Assembly: GCA_028289345.1 (NCBI GenBank)
Contig: JANQQL010000010.1
Location: 248,001 to 312,000, forward strand
Length of the DNA: 64,000 nucleotides
Reading direction: 5' to 3'
Origin: Planctomycetota bacterium
GTDB taxonomy: Bacteria > Planctomycetota > B15-G4 > SIAN01
The position numbers and the translations under genes are program-made. Position 1 is the first letter of the stretch, and every line of letters begins with the position of its first letter. The notes below the pieces were generated by a model. It searched no databases. It worked only from the letters and a program-made list of their open reading frames with translations, and was not told the DNA's origin. This document shows, in pieces, positions 18,115-27,236 of this stretch.

Positions 18115-18636
18115 CTACGCCTGCGAGAGACCGAGGGCTTCTCGATAGGCGGCTTCGGCTTCTTCCCCAAAGACCGCAAAGACCACCCGCGAAAGCCCCC
18201 CGTCGGTGCGCAACCAACTTTCCACCGATTCCACGGCGATGCGAGTCGCCGGTCTCAACGGAAAGCCGTAGATCCCCGTCGAGATGGCGGGAAAGGCAAT
18301 TGAGCGCAACCCCGCAGCCTGGGCCAGCTCGAGGCTGTGGCGATAGCAGCCAGCCAACAGCGCTTCTTCGTTTCGGTCCCCGCCATTCCAGACCGGTCCC
18401 ACCGCATGAATGACGTGCTTCGCTTTCAGCTGATAACCATCGGTGAGGCGCGCTTCGCCGGTCGGACAGCCGCCCAGCGAGGCACAGGCCTGCGCCAACT
18501 CCGGACCCGCGCGACGGTGGATAGCTCCACACACTCCCCCACCCGGAGTCAGTGTGGAGTTGGCCGCATTCACGATCGCGTCCACTTCCAACAGAGTGAT
18601 GTCACCGGGGAAAAGCTCGATGGGTGAGTCGCTCAT
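18115..18636 (-). CDS. Macro-domain ADP-ribose hydrolase
   Basis: 173 residues, essentially one macro domain. VDAIVNAANSTLTPGGGVCGAIHRRAG holds the catalytic-site Asn/Gly-rich loop (quoted in part: NAANSTLTPGGGV), then HAVGPVW and the second loop ISTGIYGFPL. It matches O-acetyl-ADP-ribose deacetylases (YmdB-type) in length and motif order and removes ADP-ribose-linked groups in the cytoplasm. ATG 18636 is chosen because homologues begin just before the IELFPGDIT strand. It is divergent from the CRTAC gene. Confidence 0.9.
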   Translation of the reverse strand: MSDSPIELFPGDITLLEVDAIVNAANSTLTPGGGVCGAIHRRAGPELAQACASLGGCPTGEARLTDGYQLKAKHVIHAVGPVWNGGDRNEEALLAGCYRHSLELAQAAGLRSIAFPAISTGIYGFPLRPATRIAVESVESWLRTDGGLSRVVFAVFGEEAEAAYREALGLSQA

Positions 18637-18792
18637 GAAGTGGCTCCTGTCTCTCGGACGCGTGGTCGCGCGCCGGCCTGGGTCCCCTCCCGAGTCTACT
18701 CTCCTCTTCCTCTCGCGCAGTTCCCGGAGAGAATAGGGCCTCCGGCGGAAAAAGCCGCCGCTCCGCATTCTCATCTTTCCCGAGACGAGTTG

Positions 18793-21012
18793 ATGGTGGT
18801 TCCCCTTCCTTTCCTTCTCGGTTTGACGATCCTCGTTTGCCGCGTTCCTCTGTCCTCCTCCGACGTCGACCTTCGCGAGGCAGAGGATCGAAGTCACCGA
18901 AGGATGATCGAGGCTCTCGATCGGGTCGCCCTCGAAACCTCGGAGACCAACGACTACCTGGGGACGAAGAAGCTTCGAGGGCTTCGCGCACAGCTCAAGG
19001 CATTGACCGCAGAGGCTTCGCCCCGGGAACGCTGGTCGCTTTTGGTGCAGCTGGGCGAGGCACAACTCAAACTTGGTCGCGAAGACGCCGCGGTGAACAG
19101 CTTCACCACGGCATACACCATGCTTCCCGAGGTGAACCAGGACATTCAACTCGAGGAGTTTCTGTTCCTTGCCCTGCGAACCGGGGTGGCGTTCTTACGG
19201 GTCGCAGAAACCCAAAACTGCTGCCTTCGATACAGTCCCGAAAGCTGTGTCCTCCCGATCGAAGGCAAGGGCATCCACACTGTCACGGAGCCCTCTCGGC
19301 GGGCGAAGCAGTTCTTCCTGGTTGTTCTGAAGCGCGCCCCCAAGAACTCTCCGGAGTACCTCCGCGCCCAATGGCTTCTCAACCTCGCTCAGATGACTTT
19401 GGGCGAGTACCCCGACAAAGTGGCTGAGGAGTACCGCATCCCGGAGACCGCTTTCGGATCTCCCGCCTCGATGCCACGCTTTTCGAACATCTCCCAGCAG
19501 CTCGGCCTCGACACCGTCAGCCTCGCAGGCGGCGTCATCGCCGAGGATTTCGACAACGACGGGGACCTGGACCTCTTGGTCTCGAGCTGGGAACCCTCCG
19601 CTCAGATTCAGTGGTTCCGCAACGAAGGGGACGGAACGTTCCAGAACCGGACCCTCGAAGCCGGGCTGGAAGGAATTCGTGGGGGGCTCAACCTGATCCA
19701 CGGGGACTACGACAACGACGGCGACGTGGACGCTGTGGTCTTGCGGGGGGCCTGGTTGGGCGAGCATGGTCGACATCCCAATTCTCTGCTGCGCAACCGT
19801 GGGGACGGGACATTCGTCGATGTCGCCCACTTGGCGGGATTGGGGGAAGCTCACTACCCCACTCAAACCGGAGCCTTTGCCGACTACGACAATGATGGGG
19901 ACCTGGACCTGTATCTCGGCAACGAACACTTCGACGAGATGGATGCACCTTGCCAACTGTTCCAGAACCAAGGAGATGGCACGTTTCTCGACGTCGCCGA
20001 GCATGCCGGAGTCGCGAATCGACGATTCGCGAAAGGCACGTGCTTCGGAGACTACGACGCCGACGGACATCCAGACCTCTATGTCTCGAATCTCGGCGGC
20101 CCCAACCGGCTGTACCACAACAACGGAGATGGAACGTTCACCGACGTTGCCGAGGAAGCCGGCGTCACCCACCCACTGTGGAGCTTTCCTGCATGGTTTT
20201 GGGACTATGACAATGATGGGCATCTCGACCTGTTCGTCACGGCCTACATCGCCCGAATCGAACACCACGCCGCCTCCCTACTGGGCATTCCTCACCAGGT
20301 CGAGATGGCTCGGCTCTATCGAGGAGACGGATCCGGCGGGTTTCAGGAGCGGGCCGCCGACCTGAGCTTGACGCGCCCCACGGCCCCCATGGGAAGCAAC
20401 TTCGGAGACCTGGATGGCGATGGCTATCTGGACTTCTACTTGGGAACGGGCTACCCGGACTACCAAGAGCTCACCCCCAACACCATGTACCTGAATCAGA
20501 CCGGTAAGAAGTTCGTCGATGTCACGACGATGGGACGCTTCGGCCATTTACAGAAAGGCCACGGAGTGGCTTTCGCCGACCTCGACAATGACGGCGACCT
20601 GGATGTGTTTGAACAAATGGGCGGGGCCTACTCGGGAGATCGTTTCGCGGACGCGCTCTACCTCAACCCGGGCTTCGGGAACGATTGGCTCTCGGTGCGA
20701 CTACGCGGCAAAACCAGCAACCGTTCCGCCATCGGCGCCAGGCTACAGCTTCAATTGAGTGGCGGAGATCATTCGCGCTCGATTCACCGCCGCATCAACA
20801 GCGGAGGCAGCTTCGGCGCCAATCCCTTCGCCCAGTACCTGGCCTTCCAGAGCAACGAGACGATTGACCAGCTGGTCATCGATTGGCCCACTTCTGGCAC
20901 CACTCAAGTGTTCACCGATGTTCCCCGAAATGCGTTCGTCACCATTGAGGAGCACGCAGAGACGTTGCGACTCGAAGACTTTCCATCGTTCGGCTTTGCC
21001 GACCAGCACTAG
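18793..21012 (+). CDS. CRTAC/VCBS repeat exoprotein with ASPIC-UnbV domain
   Basis: 739 residues with an N-terminal hydrophobic signal (MVVPLPFLLGLTILVC). Residues ~25-220 are helical, probably TPR-like. Seven DxDxDGxxD calcium motifs follow between ~250 and 630 (DFDNDGDLD, DYDNDGDVD, DYDADGHPD and others), giving a beta-propeller. An ASPIC/UnbV domain at the end has NRSAIGARL and VIDWPTSGTTQ. The architecture is widespread in Planctomycetota and marine bacteria, but its function is poorly known. The start is ATG 18793. A short interspersed repeat begins on its stop codon. Confidence 0.88.
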   Translation: MVVPLPFLLGLTILVCRVPLSSSDVDLREAEDRSHRRMIEALDRVALETSETNDYLGTKKLRGLRAQLKALTAEASPRERWSLLVQLGEAQLKLGREDAAVNSFTTAYTMLPEVNQDIQLEEFLFLALRTGVAFLRVAETQNCCLRYSPESCVLPIEGKGIHTVTEPSRRAKQFFLVVLKRAPKNSPEYLRAQWLLNLAQMTLGEYPDKVAEEYRIPETAFGSPASMPRFSNISQQLGLDTVSLAGGVIAEDFDNDGDLDLLVSSWEPSAQIQWFRNEGDGTFQNRTLEAGLEGIRGGLNLIHGDYDNDGDVDAVVLRGAWLGEHGRHPNSLLRNRGDGTFVDVAHLAGLGEAHYPTQTGAFADYDNDGDLDLYLGNEHFDEMDAPCQLFQNQGDGTFLDVAEHAGVANRRFAKGTCFGDYDADGHPDLYVSNLGGPNRLYHNNGDGTFTDVAEEAGVTHPLWSFPAWFWDYDNDGHLDLFVTAYIARIEHHAASLLGIPHQVEMARLYRGDGSGGFQERAADLSLTRPTAPMGSNFGDLDGDGYLDFYLGTGYPDYQELTPNTMYLNQTGKKFVDVTTMGRFGHLQKGHGVAFADLDNDGDLDVFEQMGGAYSGDRFADALYLNPGFGNDWLSVRLRGKTSNRSAIGARLQLQLSGGDHSRSIHRRINSGGSFGANPFAQYLAFQSNETIDQLVIDWPTSGTTQVFTDVPRNAFVTIEEHAETLRLEDFPSFGFADQH

Positions 21013-21033
21013 CCCGGATGATTCATGAAGGCC
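21011..21033 (+). repeat. Short interspersed repeat, copy A
   Basis: Contains CCCGGATGATTCATGAAGG directly at the stop codon of the CRTAC gene. Related copies lie at 57529-57551 (minus), 58572-58593 and 60514-60536. Similarity with the 58.6-kb copy continues for about 30 bp beyond the core. The centre TTCATGAA is a perfect palindrome. Confidence 0.7.
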
Positions 21034-21235
21034 CTTGCGAGAATGAGCGAAAGCTCCTTCTGGCGAGGACTTGCGGCGGGTCTTCACCGCATACGGATCT
21101 GACAGTCCGTGGCGGATGGAGAGCGCCACCATGACGAAGCCCGAAGGCACTTCGGCCGCACGCCCCCCGCAAACCGGAGCGAACGTGCTAAGCTGCAAAA
21201 TTGCGCCGGGGAGGCTTCGGACTCGGAGGTGATTC

Positions 21236-22429
21236 GTGCCGGTCAAGTTTGAGCGAACGCTGCGTTCTCTCGAGGCGGATCGATTCCGCGGAACGGCGGT
21301 CTGGTTGCTCCTCGGCACCGCCGTGCTCGCGGGGTGGATGTGGTGGATGACCAGCGCCCGCATTCCCCTGTTCGAGTCCAGTGGGGCCGCAAGGATCGAA
21401 GTCGAAACCGCGGCGTATTCCATCGAGAGCCCGGTCGCGGGCACCTTGGTCGAACAATCTGTGGAGCTTGGTTCGGTGGTTCAAGCCGGTGACCGAATGT
21501 TCCAACTCGATTGCCGACCTCAGCGCGACGCCCTCTCGGTCGAAGAATCCCTGCAGCGGGGAACCACCCAAGAGATCGCCGTCCTCGACCAGCAGATCGT
21601 CGCCGAACAACAAACTCTCGCCAGTCTGGAACAAGTGTCCCAGTCCGCCGTCGGCGAAGCGGAGGCCACCGCGTCCGCTGCCGAAACCATGGCCGCGCTG
21701 CGACGCCGGGAAGCGGACAATCTCATCAAGCTCTCCGAGCAAGACCTCGAACGGAAGACGGATGTGGACCGGGCGGAGGCCCGGGCGCGGGAACAAGAAC
21801 TGCAAGTCGTGGCGGCCCGAAGCGCGGTGGACCGAATCGCCGCCGACTATCGAACCCAGACCCTGCGCATCGCCGCGCGGGTCGAATCCCTCAAACGAGA
21901 GCGACAACGGCTGGAGTCGTCGCGGCAAACGACCCAAGCTCGCATCCGACAACTCGAAAGCGAGATTGAAACTCGTCAGATCCGCGCGGCGATTGCCGGG
22001 CGAATTGGCTCTCTGGGAGATCTGCGAGTCGGCTCCTATGTCGACGAAGGCGAGCGAGTGGCGGTCGTGGTTCCCGAAGGTGGCTACCGGGCCATCGCCG
22101 AGTTCCCCCCCCAAGCAGCGGTCGGCCGGATTCGTCCCGGCCAGCCAGCGCGGGTGCGCTTGCACGGCTTTCCGTGGGGACAGCATGGAACAGTGCGCGC
22201 CACCGTCGATCGAGTCGCCGGAGAGCCCCAACGCGGTCACATCCGGATCGAGTTGCAAGTCGATGCCGGTGTCTCGACGACGATTCCTCTCCAACACGGC
22301 TTGCCCGGCTCCGTCGAGGTCGAAGTCGAGCGAGTGACTCCGATGCAACTGGTTCTACGCACCGTCGGCAAGTGGATCCAACCAACTGCTGCGGCCTCCG
22401 TGCGAGGGATCTCGAGCGCCCATCCGTGA
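21236..22429 (+). CDS. HlyD-type periplasmic adaptor of a peptide exporter
   Basis: 397 residues: cytoplasmic start, one membrane helix (about 22-38), a biotinyl-lipoyl-like half motif (SIESPVAGTLVEQSVELGSVVQAGD), a long Glu/Gln/Arg-rich coiled-coil hairpin (about 100-250), then the second lipoyl half (RAAIAGRIGSL) and a beta-barrel. This is the membrane-fusion protein linking an ABC exporter to the outer layers. GTG 21236 has GGAGG nine bases upstream. It overlaps the C39-ABC gene by 4 bp. The three-gene set resembles NHLP/bacteriocin-type export operons. Confidence 0.88.
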   Translation: MPVKFERTLRSLEADRFRGTAVWLLLGTAVLAGWMWWMTSARIPLFESSGAARIEVETAAYSIESPVAGTLVEQSVELGSVVQAGDRMFQLDCRPQRDALSVEESLQRGTTQEIAVLDQQIVAEQQTLASLEQVSQSAVGEAEATASAAETMAALRRREADNLIKLSEQDLERKTDVDRAEARAREQELQVVAARSAVDRIAADYRTQTLRIAARVESLKRERQRLESSRQTTQARIRQLESEIETRQIRAAIAGRIGSLGDLRVGSYVDEGERVAVVVPEGGYRAIAEFPPQAAVGRIRPGQPARVRLHGFPWGQHGTVRATVDRVAGEPQRGHIRIELQVDAGVSTTIPLQHGLPGSVEVEVERVTPMQLVLRTVGKWIQPTAAASVRGISSAHP

Positions 22430-25122
22430 CGCAGCCCACGCTCGCACGCCGACGCTGGTTGGCCCCGGAGGTTGTCCAAACCACGGAGATGGACTGCGGA
22501 CCGGCCTCCCTCAAGTGCCTCTTGGAAGGGCACGGCGTTCGAGTCAGCTACGGACGTCTGCGCGAGGCCTGCCAGACCGATGTCGATGGAACCTCGATCG
22601 ACACTCTGGAAGAGATCGCCTGTCAGCTCGGCATGGACGCTCACCAAGTCATGCTCCCGGTGGATCACCTGCTGATGCCGGAGTGTCAGGCTCTCCCGGC
22701 CATCGTGGTGGTGCAAGCGGGAGCCGCCGGCAACCATTTCGTGGTCGTTTGGCGTCGACTCGGGCGCTGGCTCCAGATCATGGACCCGTCGATCGGTCGC
22801 CGTTGGGTTCGAACCGAGCAATTCCTGCGCGACGTTTACCGACACCCTCACCCGGTCACTCAGGCTTCCTGGAGAGAGTGGGCCGGAAGCGAGTCGTTCC
22901 TGGCACCTCTGCGGAGTCGCATGCTGCGTCTGGGCTATTCGAAGAACCAAGCTCAGCAGCGTTGCGATCAGGCAAAGCAGACCCCGGGACCAAGCGCCAT
23001 TGCCACTCTGGACGCGGCCACTCGGCTGACTCAGTCATTGATCGATGCCAAGGCCTTGGATTCGGGCGCTCGAGCCCGCGGCTTGTGTGATTCGGTATTC
23101 GACCGAGCACTCGAGCGACCAGCGCAAGCTCGGATCCTGATCCCGGACTCCTACTGGACGGTGAACGAAGGCGAGGGAGCAGGAACGTCTTCCCCCACCT
23201 TGGTGACGACCGGTGCAGTCCTCGTCACGGTCCGAAAACCGAACCGCTCGATCTCTCGACCATCCGCGGAACAAACGGCGAGACCCTCGCGAGAATTGGT
23301 GGCGGCCCTGAACGAACCTCCGCCCCGGGTTCTGGGCACAATACTCGGGTGGATGAAGGAGGACGGTCTCGGCCCCCTCGCCTCCCTGGCAGGCTCCGTG
23401 ATTGCGTCGGCTCTGACGGTCCTGATCCAGGTGTTGCTGTTCCGCGGCTTGATTGACCTCGGGATTCTGTTTCCGGTCGCCGAGCAGCGGCTCTTGGCCG
23501 TCGGCCTGTTGCTCGCATTCGTCGCGGGTGTCCTGAGCCTCGAGTTCGGACTCGCCCGCGGACTGACTCGCTTGGGACGACGCCTGGAAGTGCGAGCCAG
23601 AACAGCGTTGCAGACGAAGATCCCTTTGCTCGGAGATCGCTACTTTCGAAGCCGTCCCATCTCGGACATGACCGAGCGCAGTCACAGTCTCCAAGGGTTG
23701 CGAACGATTCCCGATTTTTTTGCCCAGTTGTTTCGCACAGGACTCACTCTGGTCTTCACCCTGGTCGGAGTTTGCTGGCTGGACTCACAGCTCTTGGCGG
23801 CCGCGTTGGCTGCGGGACTCGTCCCTCTGCTGCTCGTGGCCGTGACTCAACCGGCCCTCTCTGCCAAGGAGCTACGGGCACGCAGTCACATCGCCTCGCT
23901 CGGCCGGTTCTACTTGGATGCCTTGCGTGGTCTGGTGGCGATCCGTAATCACGGCGCCGAACGTTCCATTCGACGCCAACACGAATCGCTCCTGGTCCGA
24001 TGGTCCGAAGCCAGTCTGAGTTTGCGAGGAACGGCGGTCCTCCTCGGGGGACTGCAAAGTCTGGTCGGCTATGGCTTGGCCGGATGGATCGTTTCCGACC
24101 ATTTCCTTCGGAACCCCGAGAGTTCCGGACTGCTGCTCTTGGTGTTCTGGGCTCTTTCCCTCCCGACGCTGGCGCGTCAGTTGGGTGAGCTGGCGGCTCA
24201 GTACCCGTCTCTGCGCAACTCCACCTTGCGACTCCTGGAACCGTTGAACGCTCCGGCGCTCTCCGTTCCGGAGCAACCCGCGAAACAAGCTCGCTCCCAC
24301 CCCTCGGGCGCCTTGGGCATTCGACTCGAGAACGTTCACGTGAAAGCCGCAGGACGCTCCGTTCTCCGGGACGTCTCCCTTTCGATCGAGCCCGGAGAGC
24401 ACGTGGCGGTGGTCGGCCACTCGGGCGCGGGCAAGTCGAGCTTGCTTGGCTTATTCCTCGGTTGGCATCGCCCGTCGTGCGGCCAGGGTTGGTTGGACGA
24501 GCAACCGTTGTCCGCAGCGCAAACCTCCGAGCATCGGCGACAAGTGGCGTGGATCGATCCGGCGATCCAAATCTGGAACCGTTCCCTGCTGGACAACCTT
24601 CGCTACGGAACGCCGGCGGAATCGGCCCCGCTGGGCGAGGTCCTCGACCAAGCGGATCTCCTTTCGCTCATCGAGAGAATGCCCGAAGGGCTGCAATCTT
24701 CCCTTGGAGAAGGAGGCGGATTGGTGTCCGGCGGTGAGGGGCAGAGGCTTCGCCTTGGTCGTGCGTTGCATCGCCCGAACGCTCGACTCGTGATTCTCGA
24801 CGAACCGTTCCGGGCACTGGACCGTGCTCAGCGCAGGCGGCTGACCCAGCGGGTTCGAAAACACTGGCAGGGGTCCACCCTGTTGATGGCGACTCACGAC
24901 TTGGAGGAGACTCGGAACTTTGATCGAGTGGTGCTGGTAGACGGCGGGACCATTCGCGAATTCGACCGACCGCAAGACTTGCTGGCTCGTGACGACTCCC
25001 TCTATCGAGAAATGCTGGAATCCGAAGCCGAGGTGACCCGTCATTGGTGGGGATCGACCGCCTGGCGCAAGTGGCGAATTCGCGACGGCCGACTCCATGA
25101 CTCGTCGGAACACTCCTCGTGA
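22426..25122 (+). CDS. C39 peptidase-containing ABC exporter (PCAT)
   Basis: 898 residues. The N-terminal C39 peptidase has the catalytic triad Cys24 (EMDCGPASL), His104 (GNHFVVVW) and Asp120 (MDPSIG), so leader-peptide cleavage is expected. A linker of ~170 residues leads to the ABC membrane domain (about 320-600). The nucleotide-binding domain has Walker A GHSGAGKSS at 664, signature VSGGEGQR, Walker B RLVILDEP and H-loop ATHD. It would cleave precursor leaders after a GG/GA/AG-type site and export the product. The GTG start overlaps the adaptor stop (GTGA). The best candidate cargo in the window is the graspetide precursor at 31079-31273. Confidence 0.9.
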   Translation: MTQPTLARRRWLAPEVVQTTEMDCGPASLKCLLEGHGVRVSYGRLREACQTDVDGTSIDTLEEIACQLGMDAHQVMLPVDHLLMPECQALPAIVVVQAGAAGNHFVVVWRRLGRWLQIMDPSIGRRWVRTEQFLRDVYRHPHPVTQASWREWAGSESFLAPLRSRMLRLGYSKNQAQQRCDQAKQTPGPSAIATLDAATRLTQSLIDAKALDSGARARGLCDSVFDRALERPAQARILIPDSYWTVNEGEGAGTSSPTLVTTGAVLVTVRKPNRSISRPSAEQTARPSRELVAALNEPPPRVLGTILGWMKEDGLGPLASLAGSVIASALTVLIQVLLFRGLIDLGILFPVAEQRLLAVGLLLAFVAGVLSLEFGLARGLTRLGRRLEVRARTALQTKIPLLGDRYFRSRPISDMTERSHSLQGLRTIPDFFAQLFRTGLTLVFTLVGVCWLDSQLLAAALAAGLVPLLLVAVTQPALSAKELRARSHIASLGRFYLDALRGLVAIRNHGAERSIRRQHESLLVRWSEASLSLRGTAVLLGGLQSLVGYGLAGWIVSDHFLRNPESSGLLLLVFWALSLPTLARQLGELAAQYPSLRNSTLRLLEPLNAPALSVPEQPAKQARSHPSGALGIRLENVHVKAAGRSVLRDVSLSIEPGEHVAVVGHSGAGKSSLLGLFLGWHRPSCGQGWLDEQPLSAAQTSEHRRQVAWIDPAIQIWNRSLLDNLRYGTPAESAPLGEVLDQADLLSLIERMPEGLQSSLGEGGGLVSGGEGQRLRLGRALHRPNARLVILDEPFRALDRAQRRRLTQRVRKHWQGSTLLMATHDLEETRNFDRVVLVDGGTIREFDRPQDLLARDDSLYREMLESEAEVTRHWWGSTAWRKWRIRDGRLHDSSEHSS

Positions 25123-27227
25123 ACGCACTGTTCGCCCAAACCTGGCCGTGGGAACAAGCGCCGGCCGCCTTGGATGCAATTTGCCGAGAAGCCGGGTTGT
25201 TCGCCAAGGGTCAGGAACTGCCGGCTCCGCCTGCCAACCTCGGAGAGCAACGCATCTACTGGCTGGAAGAAGCCCTGCGGCAAGTCGGGATCGAATTCGA
25301 ACCGGTCGAGACCTCGTTTCCTGAAGTCCGCTCGCTTCTGGTCGGCTGTGCACCCGCTGTATTGAACCTGAACCGAAACGGCGAAAGCGGTCTGTTGTGC
25401 GTCTTGAAGAACAAGCGGCGCAAGGTCTGCGTTTTGGGGCCGAACCTGCAGCGTCACTGGTTCTCCCTCGATCAAGTAGAAGAGGCGTTCTGTCACCCCC
25501 ATCAGCAACAACGCGAACCGCTGCTCGAAACACTCTTGGATTCGGCCACGTTGCATGGCCGGCGTCGCGCTCGAGCACGGCGAGCCATTTTGAAGGAATG
25601 GCTCGGTTCGGTCGCCGTGCCGGGATGTTGGATCCTCCGGCCCACCCCCGCCGCCTCGTTTTGGCACCAACTTCTCCGCGCCCGGGTGCCGACCCAAACC
25701 TTGACCTTGATCGCCCTTCAAGGAGTGCAAAGCCTGGTCTTTGTCTTGTCTTGGTGGATCATCGGCCGTGGAGCCCTCCAAGGCGAACTTCGCCCCGGGT
25801 GGCTGGTGGCCTGGGGCTTGGCCATTGCCACCCTGATTCCTCTGCAAGTCCTGATTGCCTGGATCGAGGCGAGGCTCTCCGTTCGCGCCGGCGGCTTGCT
25901 CAAGCGACGCTTGCTCCAAGGAGCGATGAATCTCTCCCCCGACGAAGTGCGCCATCACGGTTCGGGGATTCAGCTCAGCAAGGTGCTCGAGTCCCAGGCG
26001 GTCGAACAGCTCGCCCTCACCGGAGGCTTTCTGGCGATTGCGGCTTGGATCGACCTGGGCCTGGCCACGTTCGTGCTGAGTTCCGCAAGCAGCCAGCATG
26101 CACTCTTGTTGGTTGTCTGGCTCCTGCCGACGCTTTGGTGGGCCCAGCGCGCCTACCGGACCCGATCTCGCTGGACTCGCTCCCGCATGACGATGACCCA
26201 TGAGTTGATCGAAAACATGGTCGGACACCGGACGCGACTGGCGCAACTTCCCGCAGACCGGTGGCACCAAGAAGAAGATCGCTCACTGGAACGCACCATG
26301 CGGGACGCCGGGCACATGGATCGTGCCGCCATCGCCTTTCGCCTCTTGGTTCCCCACGGCTTCACGCTGCTCGCTCTGGTGAGCATGATCCCCCTGCTGC
26401 GAGGCTCTCCGGATCTGGCGCAAGTCGCCGTGACGGTCGGGGGCATTCTGTTCGCCGTCCAAGCCCTGAGTCGGCTGACCAGCACCACGAGTCAACTCAG
26501 CGGCGCGGCGATCTCCTGGCAGCAAGTGGCGGGCCTGTTCCGTGCCGCCGCGCGCACCGAATCCGCCGATCCCGGGGCTGTCACGACGGTCGCTCCCGCG
26601 ACGGCGCCGTCGACTCCGAAGATCCTGGAAATTCGTGAAGCCTCCTATCGACACGCCGGGCGTCACCAACCAGTGTTGCGAGAGATCTCCGCGACGGTCA
26701 ATGAAGGAGACCGGATTCTCCTCGAAGGAGAGTCGGGAGGAGGCAAGTCCACGCTGGCCTCGCTGCTGGTCGGATTGCGGCCGCTTTCTTCGGGTCTGTT
26801 GCTGCTCCGCGGAATGGACCGCCAAACGGTCGGACCACAAAATTGGCGGCGACGAGTCGTGGGCGTTCCCCAGTTTCACGACAATCACGTCATGAGCGGC
26901 ACTCTGGCGTTCAACCTGCTTCTCGGACGCAACTGGCCACCGACTCCTCAGGATCTCCACGAAGCCGAAACGGTTTGTCAGGAGCTGGGCTTGGGCCCGC
27001 TGCTCGATCGAATGCCTGCTCGACTGAATCAGTGGGTCGGGGAAACCGGCTGGCAATTGTCCCACGGCGAGAGAAGCCGGCTGTTCCTGGCTCGCGGTCT
27101 GCTGCAAGTACCGGAGGTACTGGTTCTGGACGAGACGTTCGCCGCATTGGATCCGAGCAACTTGGTTCGCGCGATGCAAAGCGTTCTGGACCGAACCAAG
27201 GCTCTGGTCGTCATCGCACATCCTTGA
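25119..27227 (+). CDS. Second ABC exporter subunit with degenerate C39-like N-terminus
   Basis: 702 residues, GTG start overlapping the previous stop (GTGA). The first ~150 residues occupy the place of a peptidase domain but lack the Cys/His/Asp triad. An ABC membrane domain follows (about 190-470), then a nucleotide-binding domain with Walker A GESGGGKST, signature LSHGERSR, Walker B EVLVLDETFAALD and H-loop IAHP as the last residues. This resembles the ABC2 partner of NHLP-type two-ABC systems and probably forms a heterodimer with the C39-ABC protein. Loss of anything after the H-loop His makes it compact at the C-terminus. Confidence 0.85.
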   Translation: MNALFAQTWPWEQAPAALDAICREAGLFAKGQELPAPPANLGEQRIYWLEEALRQVGIEFEPVETSFPEVRSLLVGCAPAVLNLNRNGESGLLCVLKNKRRKVCVLGPNLQRHWFSLDQVEEAFCHPHQQQREPLLETLLDSATLHGRRRARARRAILKEWLGSVAVPGCWILRPTPAASFWHQLLRARVPTQTLTLIALQGVQSLVFVLSWWIIGRGALQGELRPGWLVAWGLAIATLIPLQVLIAWIEARLSVRAGGLLKRRLLQGAMNLSPDEVRHHGSGIQLSKVLESQAVEQLALTGGFLAIAAWIDLGLATFVLSSASSQHALLLVVWLLPTLWWAQRAYRTRSRWTRSRMTMTHELIENMVGHRTRLAQLPADRWHQEEDRSLERTMRDAGHMDRAAIAFRLLVPHGFTLLALVSMIPLLRGSPDLAQVAVTVGGILFAVQALSRLTSTTSQLSGAAISWQQVAGLFRAAARTESADPGAVTTVAPATAPSTPKILEIREASYRHAGRHQPVLREISATVNEGDRILLEGESGGGKSTLASLLVGLRPLSSGLLLLRGMDRQTVGPQNWRRRVVGVPQFHDNHVMSGTLAFNLLLGRNWPPTPQDLHEAETVCQELGLGPLLDRMPARLNQWVGETGWQLSHGERSRLFLARGLLQVPEVLVLDETFAALDPSNLVRAMQSVLDRTKALVVIAHP

Positions 27228-27236
27228 CGGTGCTGT

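Noticed and set aside
21011..21235. Insertion-sequence end or MITE after the CRTAC gene
   Set aside because: Only a ~20-50 bp similarity to other copies is seen, with no transposase, no clear terminal inverted repeats and no target duplication.
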